Assembly: GCA_030621975.1 (NCBI GenBank)
Contig: JAUXGQ010000016.1
Location: 1 to 11,019, forward strand
DNA: 11,019 nucleotides
Origin: Gammaproteobacteria bacterium
GTDB taxonomy: Bacteria; Pseudomonadota; Gammaproteobacteria; Chromatiales; Chromatiaceae
Reading direction: 5' to 3'
Shown: in pieces, positions 1 through 7,740 of the stretch
Numbering within the stretch: the first letter of the stretch is position 1
Layout: each line of letters starts with the position of its first letter
The notes under the pieces: model-generated
Told to the model about the DNA's origin: nothing
The model's database searches: none
The model's input: only the letters and a program-made list of their open reading frames with translations
Position numbers and translations under genes: made by a program

Positions 1-359
1 CCGAGCCCGGCTTTTGGGAACAAACCTGGTTCTGGGACTTGATTCGTCAGGGAGGTGGCGCGCTATTGGTGCTGTTGCTCGTATTTGGCGTGCTGCGCCC
101 CACCATGAAACGGTTGACCGCCATGCCGGTGCGGACGAAACCTGACCAGCTGGGCGGCGATGGGGCGCAAACTGCGGCAGAACGACAGTTGCAGAACGGT
201 ACGAGCGGAAATCCTGCTTCAGGCGGGGATGGTAAAGTCCAGCTTGCCGGTCCGGAGCAATACGAGAACGTTCTCGACGCGGCCCGTGAAATGGTCTCAG
301 AGGATCCGAAGCGTGTGGCGCAGCTCGTAAAACAGTGGGTGAGGGAAGAAGGCGTCTAA
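1..359 (+). CDS. fliF: Flagellar MS-ring protein FliF, C-terminal part (5' truncated by window edge)
   Basis: FliF builds the MS ring in the inner membrane, the base of the flagellar rotor and housing of the export gate. Only the last 118 codons are visible, with the frame open from position 3. A Trp-rich stretch (WEQTWFWD) leads into a hydrophobic segment at about visible residues 14-33 (GGGALLVLLLVFGVLRPTMK), which fits the second membrane helix. A polar, Gly/Gln-rich linker follows, then an acidic/basic C-terminal tail (YENVLDAAREMV...PKRVAQLVKQWV). That tail matches the cytoplasmic FliF segment known to bind the FliG N-terminal domain. It is followed after 33 bp by fliG, its direct partner. 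The apparent internal TTG start at 39 is only an in-frame codon; the gene begins upstream of the window. The identification rests on the tail, the membrane helix and the context. Confidence 0.95.
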   Translation, partial: EPGFWEQTWFWDLIRQGGGALLVLLLVFGVLRPTMKRLTAMPVRTKPDQLGGDGAQTAAERQLQNGTSGNPASGGDGKVQLAGPEQYENVLDAAREMVSEDPKRVAQLVKQWVREEGV

Positions 360-392
360 GGTCCGGGAGTTTTCTTGTAAGGCGATCTAAAA

Positions 393-1415
393 ATGCAGGC
401 TGATCAGGAGAAAATTAAAGATATAAGAGGCGTCGAACGTGCGGCCATACTGTTATTGGCGCTTGGCGAGAAAGATGCTGCGGAGATTCTCAAGCACATG
501 GGGCCCAAGGAGGTACAGGACGTGGGGTTTGCCATGGCGAGTCTCAGCAACGTGACTACCGACCACATGGAACAGGTGATGCGCTCATTCGTAGAAAGGA
601 TCAAAACCCAGACCGCACTCGGCGTGGACTCCGATGACTATATTCGGACAGTGCTCACGGATGCTTTGGGTGCGGATAAGGCCGGCGGTATAATCGACAG
701 GATTCTGCTCGGGCGCAACAGCAAGGGTTTGGAACAACTTAAATGGATGGATTCCAGAGCTATTTCCGATCTTATACGGCTGGAGCACCCGCAAATCATC
801 GCCATTGTTCTGTCGTTTCTGGAATTCGACCAGTCCGCCGAGGTCCTGTCGGAGTTTCCCGAGCGCATGCGGTCCGACGTCATCATGCGTATCGCCACAC
901 TTGAGGGTATACAGCCAGTAGCCCTGCAGGAACTGGACGACATACTGGAAAAGCAGTTCTCAGGTAACAATAACAACGTCAAATCCTCCTCATTGGGGGG
1001 AGCAAAAGTGGCGGCCAACATCCTGAACCTCGTCGACACGTCCGTGGAAAGTCAGGTCATGGAACAGATCCTTGACGCAGACGCGGACCTTGGTCAGGAA
1101 ATCCAGGACAATATGTTCGTATTCGAGAACCTGATCGACATCGAGGATCGCGGCATTCAGGGCCTGCTGCGTGAGGTGTCATCGGAACAACTGTTGCTCG
1201 CCCTGCGAGGCGCGGACGAAGGCCTAAAGGAGAAGATCTTCAAGAATATGTCCAAACGAGCGGCGGAGATGCTGAGAGACGACCTTGAAGCCTCCCCGCC
1301 GGCCCGCCTCAATGACGTGGAGGGCGCGCAGAAAGAGATTCTCGTTGTCGCAAGGCGGATGTCGGATGCGGGGGAAATCAACTTGGGAGGCTCGGGTGGA
1401 GACGAATACGTCTAA
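393..1415 (+). CDS. fliG: Flagellar motor switch protein FliG
   Basis: FliG is the rotor protein that meets the stator and generates torque. It binds FliF through its N-terminal domain and FliM through its middle and C-terminal domains. The product is 340 aa, close to the usual ~330-340. Visible landmarks are the N-terminal domain (about 10-110), the EHPQ motif at 131-134, the MFVF hinge at 241-244, and the C-terminal torque domain (about 245-330). The five charged torque residues known from E. coli FliG are all present by alignment: R272 (Lys in E. coli), R289, D296, D297 and R305. The Gly of the usual GPVR segment is replaced (SPPAR). The ATG is preceded by AAGG about 10 nt upstream. The 3' end overlaps fliH by 20 bp. 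The Gly-rich tail ending DEYV extends slightly past the conserved domain. Confidence 0.98.
   Translation: MQADQEKIKDIRGVERAAILLLALGEKDAAEILKHMGPKEVQDVGFAMASLSNVTTDHMEQVMRSFVERIKTQTALGVDSDDYIRTVLTDALGADKAGGIIDRILLGRNSKGLEQLKWMDSRAISDLIRLEHPQIIAIVLSFLEFDQSAEVLSEFPERMRSDVIMRIATLEGIQPVALQELDDILEKQFSGNNNNVKSSSLGGAKVAANILNLVDTSVESQVMEQILDADADLGQEIQDNMFVFENLIDIEDRGIQGLLREVSSEQLLLALRGADEGLKEKIFKNMSKRAAEMLRDDLEASPPARLNDVEGAQKEILVVARRMSDAGEINLGGSGGDEYV
1385..1390 (+). promoter_or_regulatory. Ribosome binding site GGGAGG that sets the fliH start inside fliG
   Basis: A strong Shine-Dalgarno sequence, GGGAGG, lies 5 nt before a GTG codon at 1396, both inside the 3' end of fliG. It supports GTG 1396 as the fliH start. 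The upstream in-frame ATG codons would give an Arg-rich extension that is only an out-of-frame reading of fliG. Confidence 0.8.
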
Positions 1416-2085
1416 GATTATTCGAGGACAGGATTCCGAGGGGATTGAGCAGTGGCAGCCACCCCCGGTTGATCGGCGCGGGGGGAAGGCTTTAGATCCG
1501 AACGGGCCTGGATCTCTGCTAACGGCGGGACAGTTGGAGGAAATACAGAAGAAGGCCTCCGAAGAGGGGTTTGCGCAGGGCAAAAAAGAGGGTTTCGAAT
1601 ACGGCCGCGACGAAGCCTTGGCGGAAGGCCGCAAAGCCATGCACGCGCACACGCAGCGTATAGAGGCGCTGCTTTCGACCTTGGACACCCCGTTCATGAA
1701 ACTGGACGAGCAGGTCGAGCAGGAACTGGTGACTCTCGTCATCAGCATGGTACGCCAACTGGTACGGCGGGAAGTACGTACGGATCCCGGTCAGATCATC
1801 GGCGTCGTTCGAGAGGCCATGGCGATTCTACCGGTCGCCTCAAGGGATGTACAACTGGTTCTGCATCCCGAAGATGCCGAACTGGTGCGCGAGACCTATT
1901 CGTTGAGTGAGACCGAGCTCGGTTGGAACATTATAGAGGATCCTGTGACGGCCCGCGGCGGATGCAAGGTCGTCACCGGCACCTCACAGGTCGATGCCAC
2001 CCTGGAATCGCGTCTGACCGCCTTGATCGCCCCCCTGTTGGGAGGAGAGCGTTCTGGGGATACTCCGGATGAGGGGGCAGAATGA
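1396..2085 (+). CDS. fliH: Flagellar assembly protein FliH (export ATPase regulator)
   Basis: FliH dimers bind and restrain the FliI ATPase and anchor it to the C ring and the FlhA export gate. Starting at GTG 1396, the product is 229 aa (E. coli FliH is about 235). An N-terminal Trp (W20, in EQWQPPPV) resembles the conserved N-terminal Trp region used for docking. A glycine-zipper helix follows, with small residues every four positions: G58, G62, G66, G70, A74 and G78. This GxxxG repeat is a FliH hallmark. The C-terminal half (about 100-220) resembles the peripheral-stalk-like domain shared with V-ATPase subunit E and type III secretion HrpE/YscL proteins. The start overlaps fliG by 20 bp and the stop overlaps the fliI ATG by 4 bp (ATGA), so translation is probably coupled. 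Upstream in-frame ATGs lie wholly within fliG and are rejected as starts. Confidence 0.93.
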   Translation: METNTSKIIRGQDSEGIEQWQPPPVDRRGGKALDPNGPGSLLTAGQLEEIQKKASEEGFAQGKKEGFEYGRDEALAEGRKAMHAHTQRIEALLSTLDTPFMKLDEQVEQELVTLVISMVRQLVRREVRTDPGQIIGVVREAMAILPVASRDVQLVLHPEDAELVRETYSLSETELGWNIIEDPVTARGGCKVVTGTSQVDATLESRLTALIAPLLGGERSGDTPDEGAE

Positions 2086-3491
2086 GCGTGACGCTGCCCG
2101 AGGCTGACCGCGCTGGTATCTGGAGGCAGCGGCTCCAGAATTGCCACAAGCGTTTGGGAGAAACGCGAGGACTGGTAGTGGAGGGCAGGCTGACCCGTAT
2201 GGTGGGACTGACGCTGGAAGCGGTAGGCTGTCGCGCGGCCATCGGCGGCCAGTGCGAGGTGGTAAGCAGCTCAGGGGAGCGCATCGAGGCCGAAGTCGTT
2301 GGTTTTGCCGGCGAAAGCCTCTATCTCATGCCGACCGGCGACCTGCGGGGCCTGGAGCAGGATGCACGGGTCGTTCCCAGGGGGCGGGCCTGTGAGGCCG
2401 TCGTGGGCGACCAACTGCTTGGCCGCGTCATCGATGGTGCGGGACTACCTCTGGATGCTGGGGGTCCCATTCACAGTGAACAGCGTCGCTCTCTCAACGG
2501 CAGCCAGTTCAATCCGCTGAGCCGTTGCCGCATACAGGAGCCCCTGGACGTGGGCGTACGAGCCATTAATGCGCTGCTTAGCGTGGGACGTGGACAGCGC
2601 CTCGGATTATTCGCGGGAAGTGGCGTCGGTAAAAGCGTGCTCCTGGGAATGATGACCCGGTATACCGATGCGGATGTAACGGTAGTGGGACTGATCGGCG
2701 AACGGGGTAGAGAAGTAAAGGAATTTGTCGAGAATATTCTTGGTGAAGAAGGTCTGCAACGGGCGGTCGTGGTTGCTGTGCCTGCGGACAATCCACCGCT
2801 GCGCCGCATTCACGGCGCTATGCTGGCAACCAGTATAGCGGAATACTTCCGCGACCAGGGACGCCAGGTCTTGTTGCTAATGGATTCGCTGACGCGTTTT
2901 GCTCAAGCTCAGCGCGAGGTCGCGCTGGCGATCAACGAACCCCCCGCGACGAAAGGATATCCGCCTTCCGTGTTCGCTAAGCTACCACAGCTGGTTGAGC
3001 GTGCAGGAAACGGCGACAAGGGCGGCGGGTCGATTACGGCATTCTACACGGTTCTGACAGAGGGTGACGACCAGAACGATCCCATCGCGGACGCAGCGCG
3101 GGCCATTCTGGACGGCCACATCGTATTATCCCGGCATTTAGCTGAGGGAGGGCACTACCCGGCCATCGATATTGAGGCTTCGATCAGCCGGGCAATGAAC
3201 GACATATCCACGCCTGAGCACCAGATGGCTGCGCGTTCCTTCAAGCAATTGTACTCCCTCTATCAGCACAATCGAGACCTGATCAACGTCGGGGCCTATC
3301 AGCAGGGCAGCGACGAACAGATCGACCTGGCTATTGCTGCGTATCCCGCACTCCAGATGTTTCTGCGTCAGGACATGCATGTTCCCGTTCCTCTGGCACA
3401 GAGTCTCGCGGAACTGAAAAATCTGTTCGCGGACGATGCGAGCCGGACCGACCTGCAGCCCATGGTTAACGCGCTGGAAAAGGTCAACTAG
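2082..3491 (+). CDS. fliI: Flagellum-specific export ATPase FliI
   Basis: FliI is the hexameric ATPase at the cytoplasmic mouth of the flagellar type III export apparatus. It is related to the F1-ATPase beta subunit and energises or primes substrate entry. The product is 469 aa, a little longer than the usual ~440-460. The Walker A loop is GLFAGSGVGKS at 175-185, with K184. The catalytic Glu is in LIGERGR (E207), and Walker B is VLLLMD at 263-268, followed by SLTRFAQAQRE. A second nucleotide-site stretch, LTEGDDQNDPIADAARAILDGHIVLSR, is present but is not quoted in full. The C-terminal region carries the hexamer-forming helices typical of the family. The ATG overlaps the fliH stop (ATGA) and is preceded by GAGGGGG about 8 nt upstream. 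All key residues are intact, so it should be an active enzyme. Confidence 0.98.
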   Translation: MSVTLPEADRAGIWRQRLQNCHKRLGETRGLVVEGRLTRMVGLTLEAVGCRAAIGGQCEVVSSSGERIEAEVVGFAGESLYLMPTGDLRGLEQDARVVPRGRACEAVVGDQLLGRVIDGAGLPLDAGGPIHSEQRRSLNGSQFNPLSRCRIQEPLDVGVRAINALLSVGRGQRLGLFAGSGVGKSVLLGMMTRYTDADVTVVGLIGERGREVKEFVENILGEEGLQRAVVVAVPADNPPLRRIHGAMLATSIAEYFRDQGRQVLLLMDSLTRFAQAQREVALAINEPPATKGYPPSVFAKLPQLVERAGNGDKGGGSITAFYTVLTEGDDQNDPIADAARAILDGHIVLSRHLAEGGHYPAIDIEASISRAMNDISTPEHQMAARSFKQLYSLYQHNRDLINVGAYQQGSDEQIDLAIAAYPALQMFLRQDMHVPVPLAQSLAELKNLFADDASRTDLQPMVNALEKVN

Positions 3492-3503
3492 ATAAGGTCC
3501 AAC

Positions 3504-3947
3504 ATGGCGCCCTCGGACAGATTCAAGCCGGTTCACCGCATAGCCAAAAACAAGGAACAACGCGCGGCGAAGCGGCTGGGGATCTCCCGACAGTCGGTGC
3601 TGGAGGCCGAGACCAAACTACGGGAGTTGCACGAGTATCGTCAGGACTATCTGGAGCAGTTCAAGGTTGCGGGACAGGCGGGAATGTCCGCTGCAAGGCT
3701 ACAGGAATATCAGACGTTTCTGTCCAGGTTAAGCGAGGCGATTCGGCATCAGGAGACCCTGGTGAGGGCAGGCCACGAGGATCGTCAGAGCAAACAGGAT
3801 CAGTGGTTGCACAGGCGTACGCGCAGCATGGCGTTGGGAAAGGTGATCGAACGCTATGTGGAGGCCGAGCGGAAGCAGCAGGAGAAAAGGGAGCAGAAGG
3901 AAACGGATGAGAACGCTCAACGGTCGCATCGTTTTAAAAAATCCTGA
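3504..3947 (+). CDS. fliJ: Flagellar export protein FliJ
   Basis: FliJ is a small coiled-coil protein that inserts into the FliI hexamer ring, links it to FlhA, and helps recycle export chaperones. The product is 147 aa, the normal FliJ size. It is almost entirely polar helix with heptad-like spacing, runs of Glu/Arg/Gln/Lys, no membrane segment, and a very basic/acidic tail (AERKQQEKREQKETDE). A TAAGG ribosome-binding sequence lies about 7 nt before the ATG, which sits 12 bp after the fliI stop. FliJ sequences diverge strongly, so the call rests on size, coiled-coil composition and the position directly after fliI. It ends the + strand operon here. The next gene converges on it after only 6 bp, and I see no intrinsic terminator between them. 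Confidence 0.9.
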   Translation: MAPSDRFKPVHRIAKNKEQRAAKRLGISRQSVLEAETKLRELHEYRQDYLEQFKVAGQAGMSAARLQEYQTFLSRLSEAIRHQETLVRAGHEDRQSKQDQWLHRRTRSMALGKVIERYVEAERKQQEKREQKETDENAQRSHRFKKS

Positions 3948-3953
3948 TCCGGT

Positions 3954-6900
3954 TTACCCAGGCGCCGGCAAGGCGCGTGTGAGGAAATCTGTCATACTTT
4001 CCCCCTGCTTATACTGAACGACACCCAACCGGATCTCTAAAAGGACGGTGTTCCTGGCACTGTATGGCTCGATGTTGCGGTGGATCCTGTCGGCGACCAG
4101 ACGGGCTTGCTCATGGTTGGTTTTGGGGAGCAGGAACAGCATGCGCCCGTTGTGTGAACAAGCGACAACATCTGCTTTTCTCACCCACCGAGGCAGCAAT
4201 TCAAAGATCATTGTCCTGAACTGGTCGTCTGGCGTGGTCGGGGCTTGTGCCTGCTCGAACCGCAGGCTAACCAGCGACAAGGGTTCCGCGTAGCGTTCCG
4301 CCCTGTGTATCTCTCTGGCCAGAAGCTCGTCGAAATAGGCCTTGGAAACAATGCCTGAACGCTGATCCACCAGCGGTGTCATTGCGACGGGCGAGCCTGC
4401 CAGGCGGGTACTGAGTATGGATGAGAGATTGAGAAACAGTTTGGAAGAAATACGCGGGTAAAGCCGGGCGATGCGGCGGATACAGGCCCATTTGAGGGTG
4501 AGTGTCTTAGTGGCGGTTTTCGCGCTTACGCTGGCAGTCCGGGATGTATTAGCCAGCAATGCCATTTCCCCGAACACTTGACCGGTAGCCATCTCGCGCA
4601 GATTTACACATGCTCCGTCCTCCTGGGTCTTCGCGACTTCCACTTCACCTTTGAGGATGACGAACATCTCGTCACCCAACTCGCCCTCGCGGACAATGAG
4701 TTCCCCCACATTGAATGCGCGAACCTCGCTGACCAATACCAACTTTTTGATTTGCGACCGGCGCATGCCATGAAACAGATCGCAGTGCCGCAGTACCTCT
4801 TCTTCGAGTTGCAGAGTAAGAAGTTCATAAAGAGTAATGAGGCGCACCGAGGAGAGCAGGATTGGAAAGATGATAAACGTAGCCAGCAGCGCCAGCAGTA
4901 TTACCATAGCGCTCAGGAGGCCGAAGTGAACAACCGGGGGAAAGGATGAAAGTCCCAGCACGGCAAATCCCAGCGCCAGCGCCATGGACGTCGATATCAT
5001 GGGTACCGCCTCTTCGCGTACGGTTTCGTTGAGGGCGCGTTTCTCGTCGCCGTGGGCCCGCGTGCGCAGATGGTACCGGACCATGAAGTGCATGGTGTCG
5101 TCCACGCAAATTCCGAGTGCAATGGCCGCAATCATGGCCGTCGATGTGTCCAGCGGTATATGCAGATAGCCCATGGTTCCGAAGAGCACGAGCACGGGCA
5201 GTAGATTGGGGGCTACGGCAAGTAGTCCCGCCTTCATGTTAACGAACAGCAACGAAATAATGAGCCAGATAACGAATACCATCAGCAACAGGGATTTGGC
5301 CTGACCGGCGGCGATGGAGTCAGCGGCTCGCGCTCTGAGAATTGATTCGCCAGTTATATAAACCTGCAGGCCAGGGTCGATATGTGTAGTGGCGAACGAC
5401 TGGATCTTTTTCAGAGCCTGGTTCAGGGCATAGGAAGAACCGATGTTATGGCGTACCAGGATTCGGGTCTGACTATAATCCTCGGATACATACTCGGCGA
5501 CGTCCTTGCGGTCCACGAGCAACATAAGCTCCCTCACAATGTCGTCCGACGCCGGGAGAAAGAACTCACCGGAGTCATCCTCTTCCAGGATGGCGTTCAC
5601 CAATGCGACCAAGTTGGAAAATGACAGACTTTTGTCGAAAAGGCCGGTGGAGTCGAGATAGTTCTGGAGTTTTTCCAGTTCCTCCAGATACCGAATCTTG
5701 AGGAAGGTGCCTTCGATGTCGGAACGAAGGACGACGGAAAAGCCATGCATCCCCGCAAGATGTTCATGCAGACTAGCGGCGCGCTGAGTCAAGGGTTCCT
5801 GCCCATCGAAATAACCCATGGGGTCATTGTCGACCCGCATCTGCCATGCCCCGTAGCTCGCGATGAGGGCTATACCGAATGCCGATGCGAACGTGGTGCG
5901 CTTGTTGCTCTGCACCAGCCGGAAGATCCGATCTGCGCTCTGTTGAAACAGGTTGGGTTTGTGGGCCGCTTTCCATGGGACCGCCTTACTTTTATCGAGT
6001 AAGCGCAACCAGGCTGGGACAAGGAGGGCAGTGATCAGGAAGTTGAACAGGATGCCGGTGGAGGCGACCACACCGAATTGCTGAAGCAGCATGATGTTGT
6101 TGGTGGCGATGGAAACGAAGCCCAGATACGTGGTGATGCACGTGAGCAATATCGCGGTGCCCATATTCCGACTCATGCGGTACAATGCATCTTGCTTGTC
6201 CAAACCCCTGCGGATGCCGGCGTAGTATTCTGCGAGCAAATGGACGTCCTCGGTCGATCCGATGATGATCAGCAGCGCGGGTACGATAGAGGTCATTACA
6301 TTGAGGGGGATGTTCAACGCAGCCATCGAGGCCAGGGTCCAAATGATGCTGATGGCTGCCGTAACCAGCGGGATAATCGCCCCGTTCAATCGGCGCAAGG
6401 TCAGCATCAATGTGAGAAACAGGGCGCTCAGTGACCAGGGAAGAATGTTTCTCTGATCGGAGCGAATCTTCTCGGTAATGGTTTGTCGCAGGTAAGGGGT
6501 GCCAATCTGGAAGGCTTGCGTCAAGGCTCCGCTCAGGGGTCTCAGGATCTCGTCAATGGCCACCACGATGCTCTTGTCGGAATGCGCCGCTTCAGGGTCA
6601 TCGGTTAAGCTGACTTTCACCGCCATAGCCTTCCCATCATCGGAGAACAGGTTGCCGCGTATCAACGGGTTGAACAAAGCGTCCCGGCGGATACGGTCGG
6701 CGTCTCGCGGGTTCTGAGGAATTGCTTCCAGGAATGGCTCGGACGTTATCTCGCCGTCGACGCTTTTGATGTTCTTCAATGAGAACAGGCTCTGGGTGGA
6801 ACTGACGAAGGGCAGGGCTTCGATCTGGTTGAGAGCGTTGCGGATGACCTCGAGCTTGGCCGGCGAGAACAGGTCGGGATCGCGCAGGAACACTATGAGC

Positions 6901-7094
6901 GACTTCTCATCGGGGAAAAAACGCCGGGTACGCTCGTAGAGGGCCCGCGCAGGATCATCCTCGGCGATCATGCTCTCAGCCGAAATATTGATTCGCAATC
7001 CGCCGATTCGGGTGGCGGCGAGCATGGTAAGCACCAGAAGTGCGATAAGAACACTCCAGGGATGCTCAGATGCGAAGTCGATAATCTTTCTCAT
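3954..7094 (-). CDS. RND/MMPL-family exporter fused to a cyclic-nucleotide-binding domain and a degenerate GGDEF domain
   Basis: This 1046-aa inner-membrane protein resembles the HAE3/MMPL branch of RND permeases, proton-driven exporters of lipids or hydrophobic molecules. It has one helix at 12-29 and a periplasmic loop to about 215. Helix clusters follow at 217-362, one helix at 400-418, a second loop to about 598, and the last cluster at 599-748. The two halves are pseudo-symmetric around GSTEDVHLLAEY (279-290) and GICVDDTMHF (661-670). The cytoplasmic tail first carries a cyclic-nucleotide-binding domain (about 772-890), with phosphate-binding cassette FGEMALLANTSRTASV (E843, R852, T853). 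A GGDEF-like domain follows (about 908-1042). Its signature is HNGRM (981-985) and both metal-site Asp are replaced (R945, E947), so it should not make c-di-GMP. An RxxD (R972-D975) remains 5 residues upstream. The ATG lacks a clear Shine-Dalgarno sequence. The substrate is unknown. The domains are clear; the regulatory role is inference. Confidence 0.85.
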   Translation of the reverse strand: MRKIIDFASEHPWSVLIALLVLTMLAATRIGGLRINISAESMIAEDDPARALYERTRRFFPDEKSLIVFLRDPDLFSPAKLEVIRNALNQIEALPFVSSTQSLFSLKNIKSVDGEITSEPFLEAIPQNPRDADRIRRDALFNPLIRGNLFSDDGKAMAVKVSLTDDPEAAHSDKSIVVAIDEILRPLSGALTQAFQIGTPYLRQTITEKIRSDQRNILPWSLSALFLTLMLTLRRLNGAIIPLVTAAISIIWTLASMAALNIPLNVMTSIVPALLIIIGSTEDVHLLAEYYAGIRRGLDKQDALYRMSRNMGTAILLTCITTYLGFVSIATNNIMLLQQFGVVASTGILFNFLITALLVPAWLRLLDKSKAVPWKAAHKPNLFQQSADRIFRLVQSNKRTTFASAFGIALIASYGAWQMRVDNDPMGYFDGQEPLTQRAASLHEHLAGMHGFSVVLRSDIEGTFLKIRYLEELEKLQNYLDSTGLFDKSLSFSNLVALVNAILEEDDSGEFFLPASDDIVRELMLLVDRKDVAEYVSEDYSQTRILVRHNIGSSYALNQALKKIQSFATTHIDPGLQVYITGESILRARAADSIAAGQAKSLLLMVFVIWLIISLLFVNMKAGLLAVAPNLLPVLVLFGTMGYLHIPLDTSTAMIAAIALGICVDDTMHFMVRYHLRTRAHGDEKRALNETVREEAVPMISTSMALALGFAVLGLSSFPPVVHFGLLSAMVILLALLATFIIFPILLSSVRLITLYELLTLQLEEEVLRHCDLFHGMRRSQIKKLVLVSEVRAFNVGELIVREGELGDEMFVILKGEVEVAKTQEDGACVNLREMATGQVFGEMALLANTSRTASVSAKTATKTLTLKWACIRRIARLYPRISSKLFLNLSSILSTRLAGSPVAMTPLVDQRSGIVSKAYFDELLAREIHRAERYAEPLSLVSLRFEQAQAPTTPDDQFRTMIFELLPRWVRKADVVACSHNGRMLFLLPKTNHEQARLVADRIHRNIEPYSARNTVLLEIRLGVVQYKQGESMTDFLTRALPAPG

Positions 7095-7137
7095 TCTGCC
7101 AATATCGGCTCACCGGCGTTGAGACCGATGCGTGCGT

Positions 7138-7151
7138 GGCATGATTATGCC
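7138..7151. repeat. Small inverted repeat in the gap between the 194-aa gene and the RND gene
   Basis: GGCAT, 4 nt, ATGCC form a perfect 5-bp stem just after the stop of the upstream minus-strand gene, in a 61-bp gap. No T-run follows, so it is not a convincing intrinsic terminator. It could act as a weak RNA stem between the two genes, or be chance. Confidence 0.3.
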
Positions 7152-7155
7152 CCTG

Positions 7156-7740
7156 TTACAGGTTCACGACGATCGCTTTGGCCAACTCGTGGAGTACGCT
7201 GCTCATGGTTGACAGTGTTCGTACCGCCTGTTGCTGCTTTCGAATCGCATGCATAATTTCCGCGTCCGCCGAGCTGGCATCATTACCGGCGGGGGCCAGC
7301 GCCGCCTCCAGCTGAATGGCCTGCTTGGCCAGGGCGTCTGCCTCCATGCCAAGAGCATAGGCGATCAGTCGGGCGCGTGCCGCATCCAGGTATCCGGATT
7401 GCCGCATAAGCTGCAGTTCGGCCATGTTCGCCTGAGCCTTTGCTATCTCCCGCTCTATGTCGGTCTTGGTTCTTCGGCACAGGTACCCCATCCACTTGAG
7501 CCACTTTAGATCGGTTAGAAGAACAGGGCCTTGCGCGGTCATCATGGCATCGACTGTACGTATGTCTCTACCCAAAGATGCTGCTACTGCGACCCTGCCG
7601 GGAGATGCTTGGTCTAACGGTTGTCCGGTTTTTGGAGACTGATCGGCGGCATGCGCGAGGGCAACGACCTGGATGATCAGCAGCAGCTTCGGCATGACGG
7701 TGAAAAACCCGTTGTGTAATGTTTGTGTCCAGTTATTCAT
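7156..7740 (-). CDS. Unrecognised 194-aa protein with N-terminal signal sequence and helical body
   Basis: I do not recognise a family. The N-terminus has a hydrophobic core (LLLIIQVVALAHA, about 19-31) followed by ADQS, a good signal-peptidase I site of AxA type, so the protein is probably periplasmic or secreted. The mature part has a polar Pro/Gly-rich stretch (33-50), then mostly helix with heptad-like Ala/Leu/Glu patterning (about 88-150 and 158-192). A single Cys (C88) would lie in the mature chain; it is not in a lipobox. The ATG at 7740 overlaps the flhB-like stop by 4 bp (ATGA), which favours this start. An internal ATG (M16) would give a more classical, shorter signal peptide. It sits between the FlhB-like gene and the RND permease, all on the same strand, so it may be a flagellar accessory protein or a periplasmic partner of the permease. 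Neither role is shown by the sequence. Confidence 0.7.
   Translation of the reverse strand: MNNWTQTLHNGFFTVMPKLLLIIQVVALAHAADQSPKTGQPLDQASPGRVAVAASLGRDIRTVDAMMTAQGPVLLTDLKWLKWMGYLCRRTKTDIEREIAKAQANMAELQLMRQSGYLDAARARLIAYALGMEADALAKQAIQLEAALAPAGNDASSADAEIMHAIRKQQQAVRTLSTMSSVLHELAKAIVVNL

Noticed and set aside
1285..1395. Longer fliH with an ATG at 1285
   Set aside because: The extra 37 residues are Arg-rich and read out of frame through conserved fliG codons. The GGGAGG-GTG start at 1396 is better.
3962..3976. GCGCC-GGCAA-GGCGC hairpin between the fliJ and RND 3' ends, as a terminator
   Set aside because: The stem is only 5 bp, lies inside the RND coding sequence, and has no adjacent T-run on either strand.
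7102..7109. GCCGATAT on the minus strand, 7/8 to the FliA (sigma-28) -10 consensus, 7 nt before the RND ATG
   Set aside because: The matching TAAA -35 element is absent at 14-16 bp spacing, so it does not stand as a flagellar class 3 promoter by itself.
7126..7142. Possible sigma-54 promoter in the gap before the RND gene (TGCCACG...)
   Set aside because: The invariant GG and the downstream GC with correct spacing are not present.
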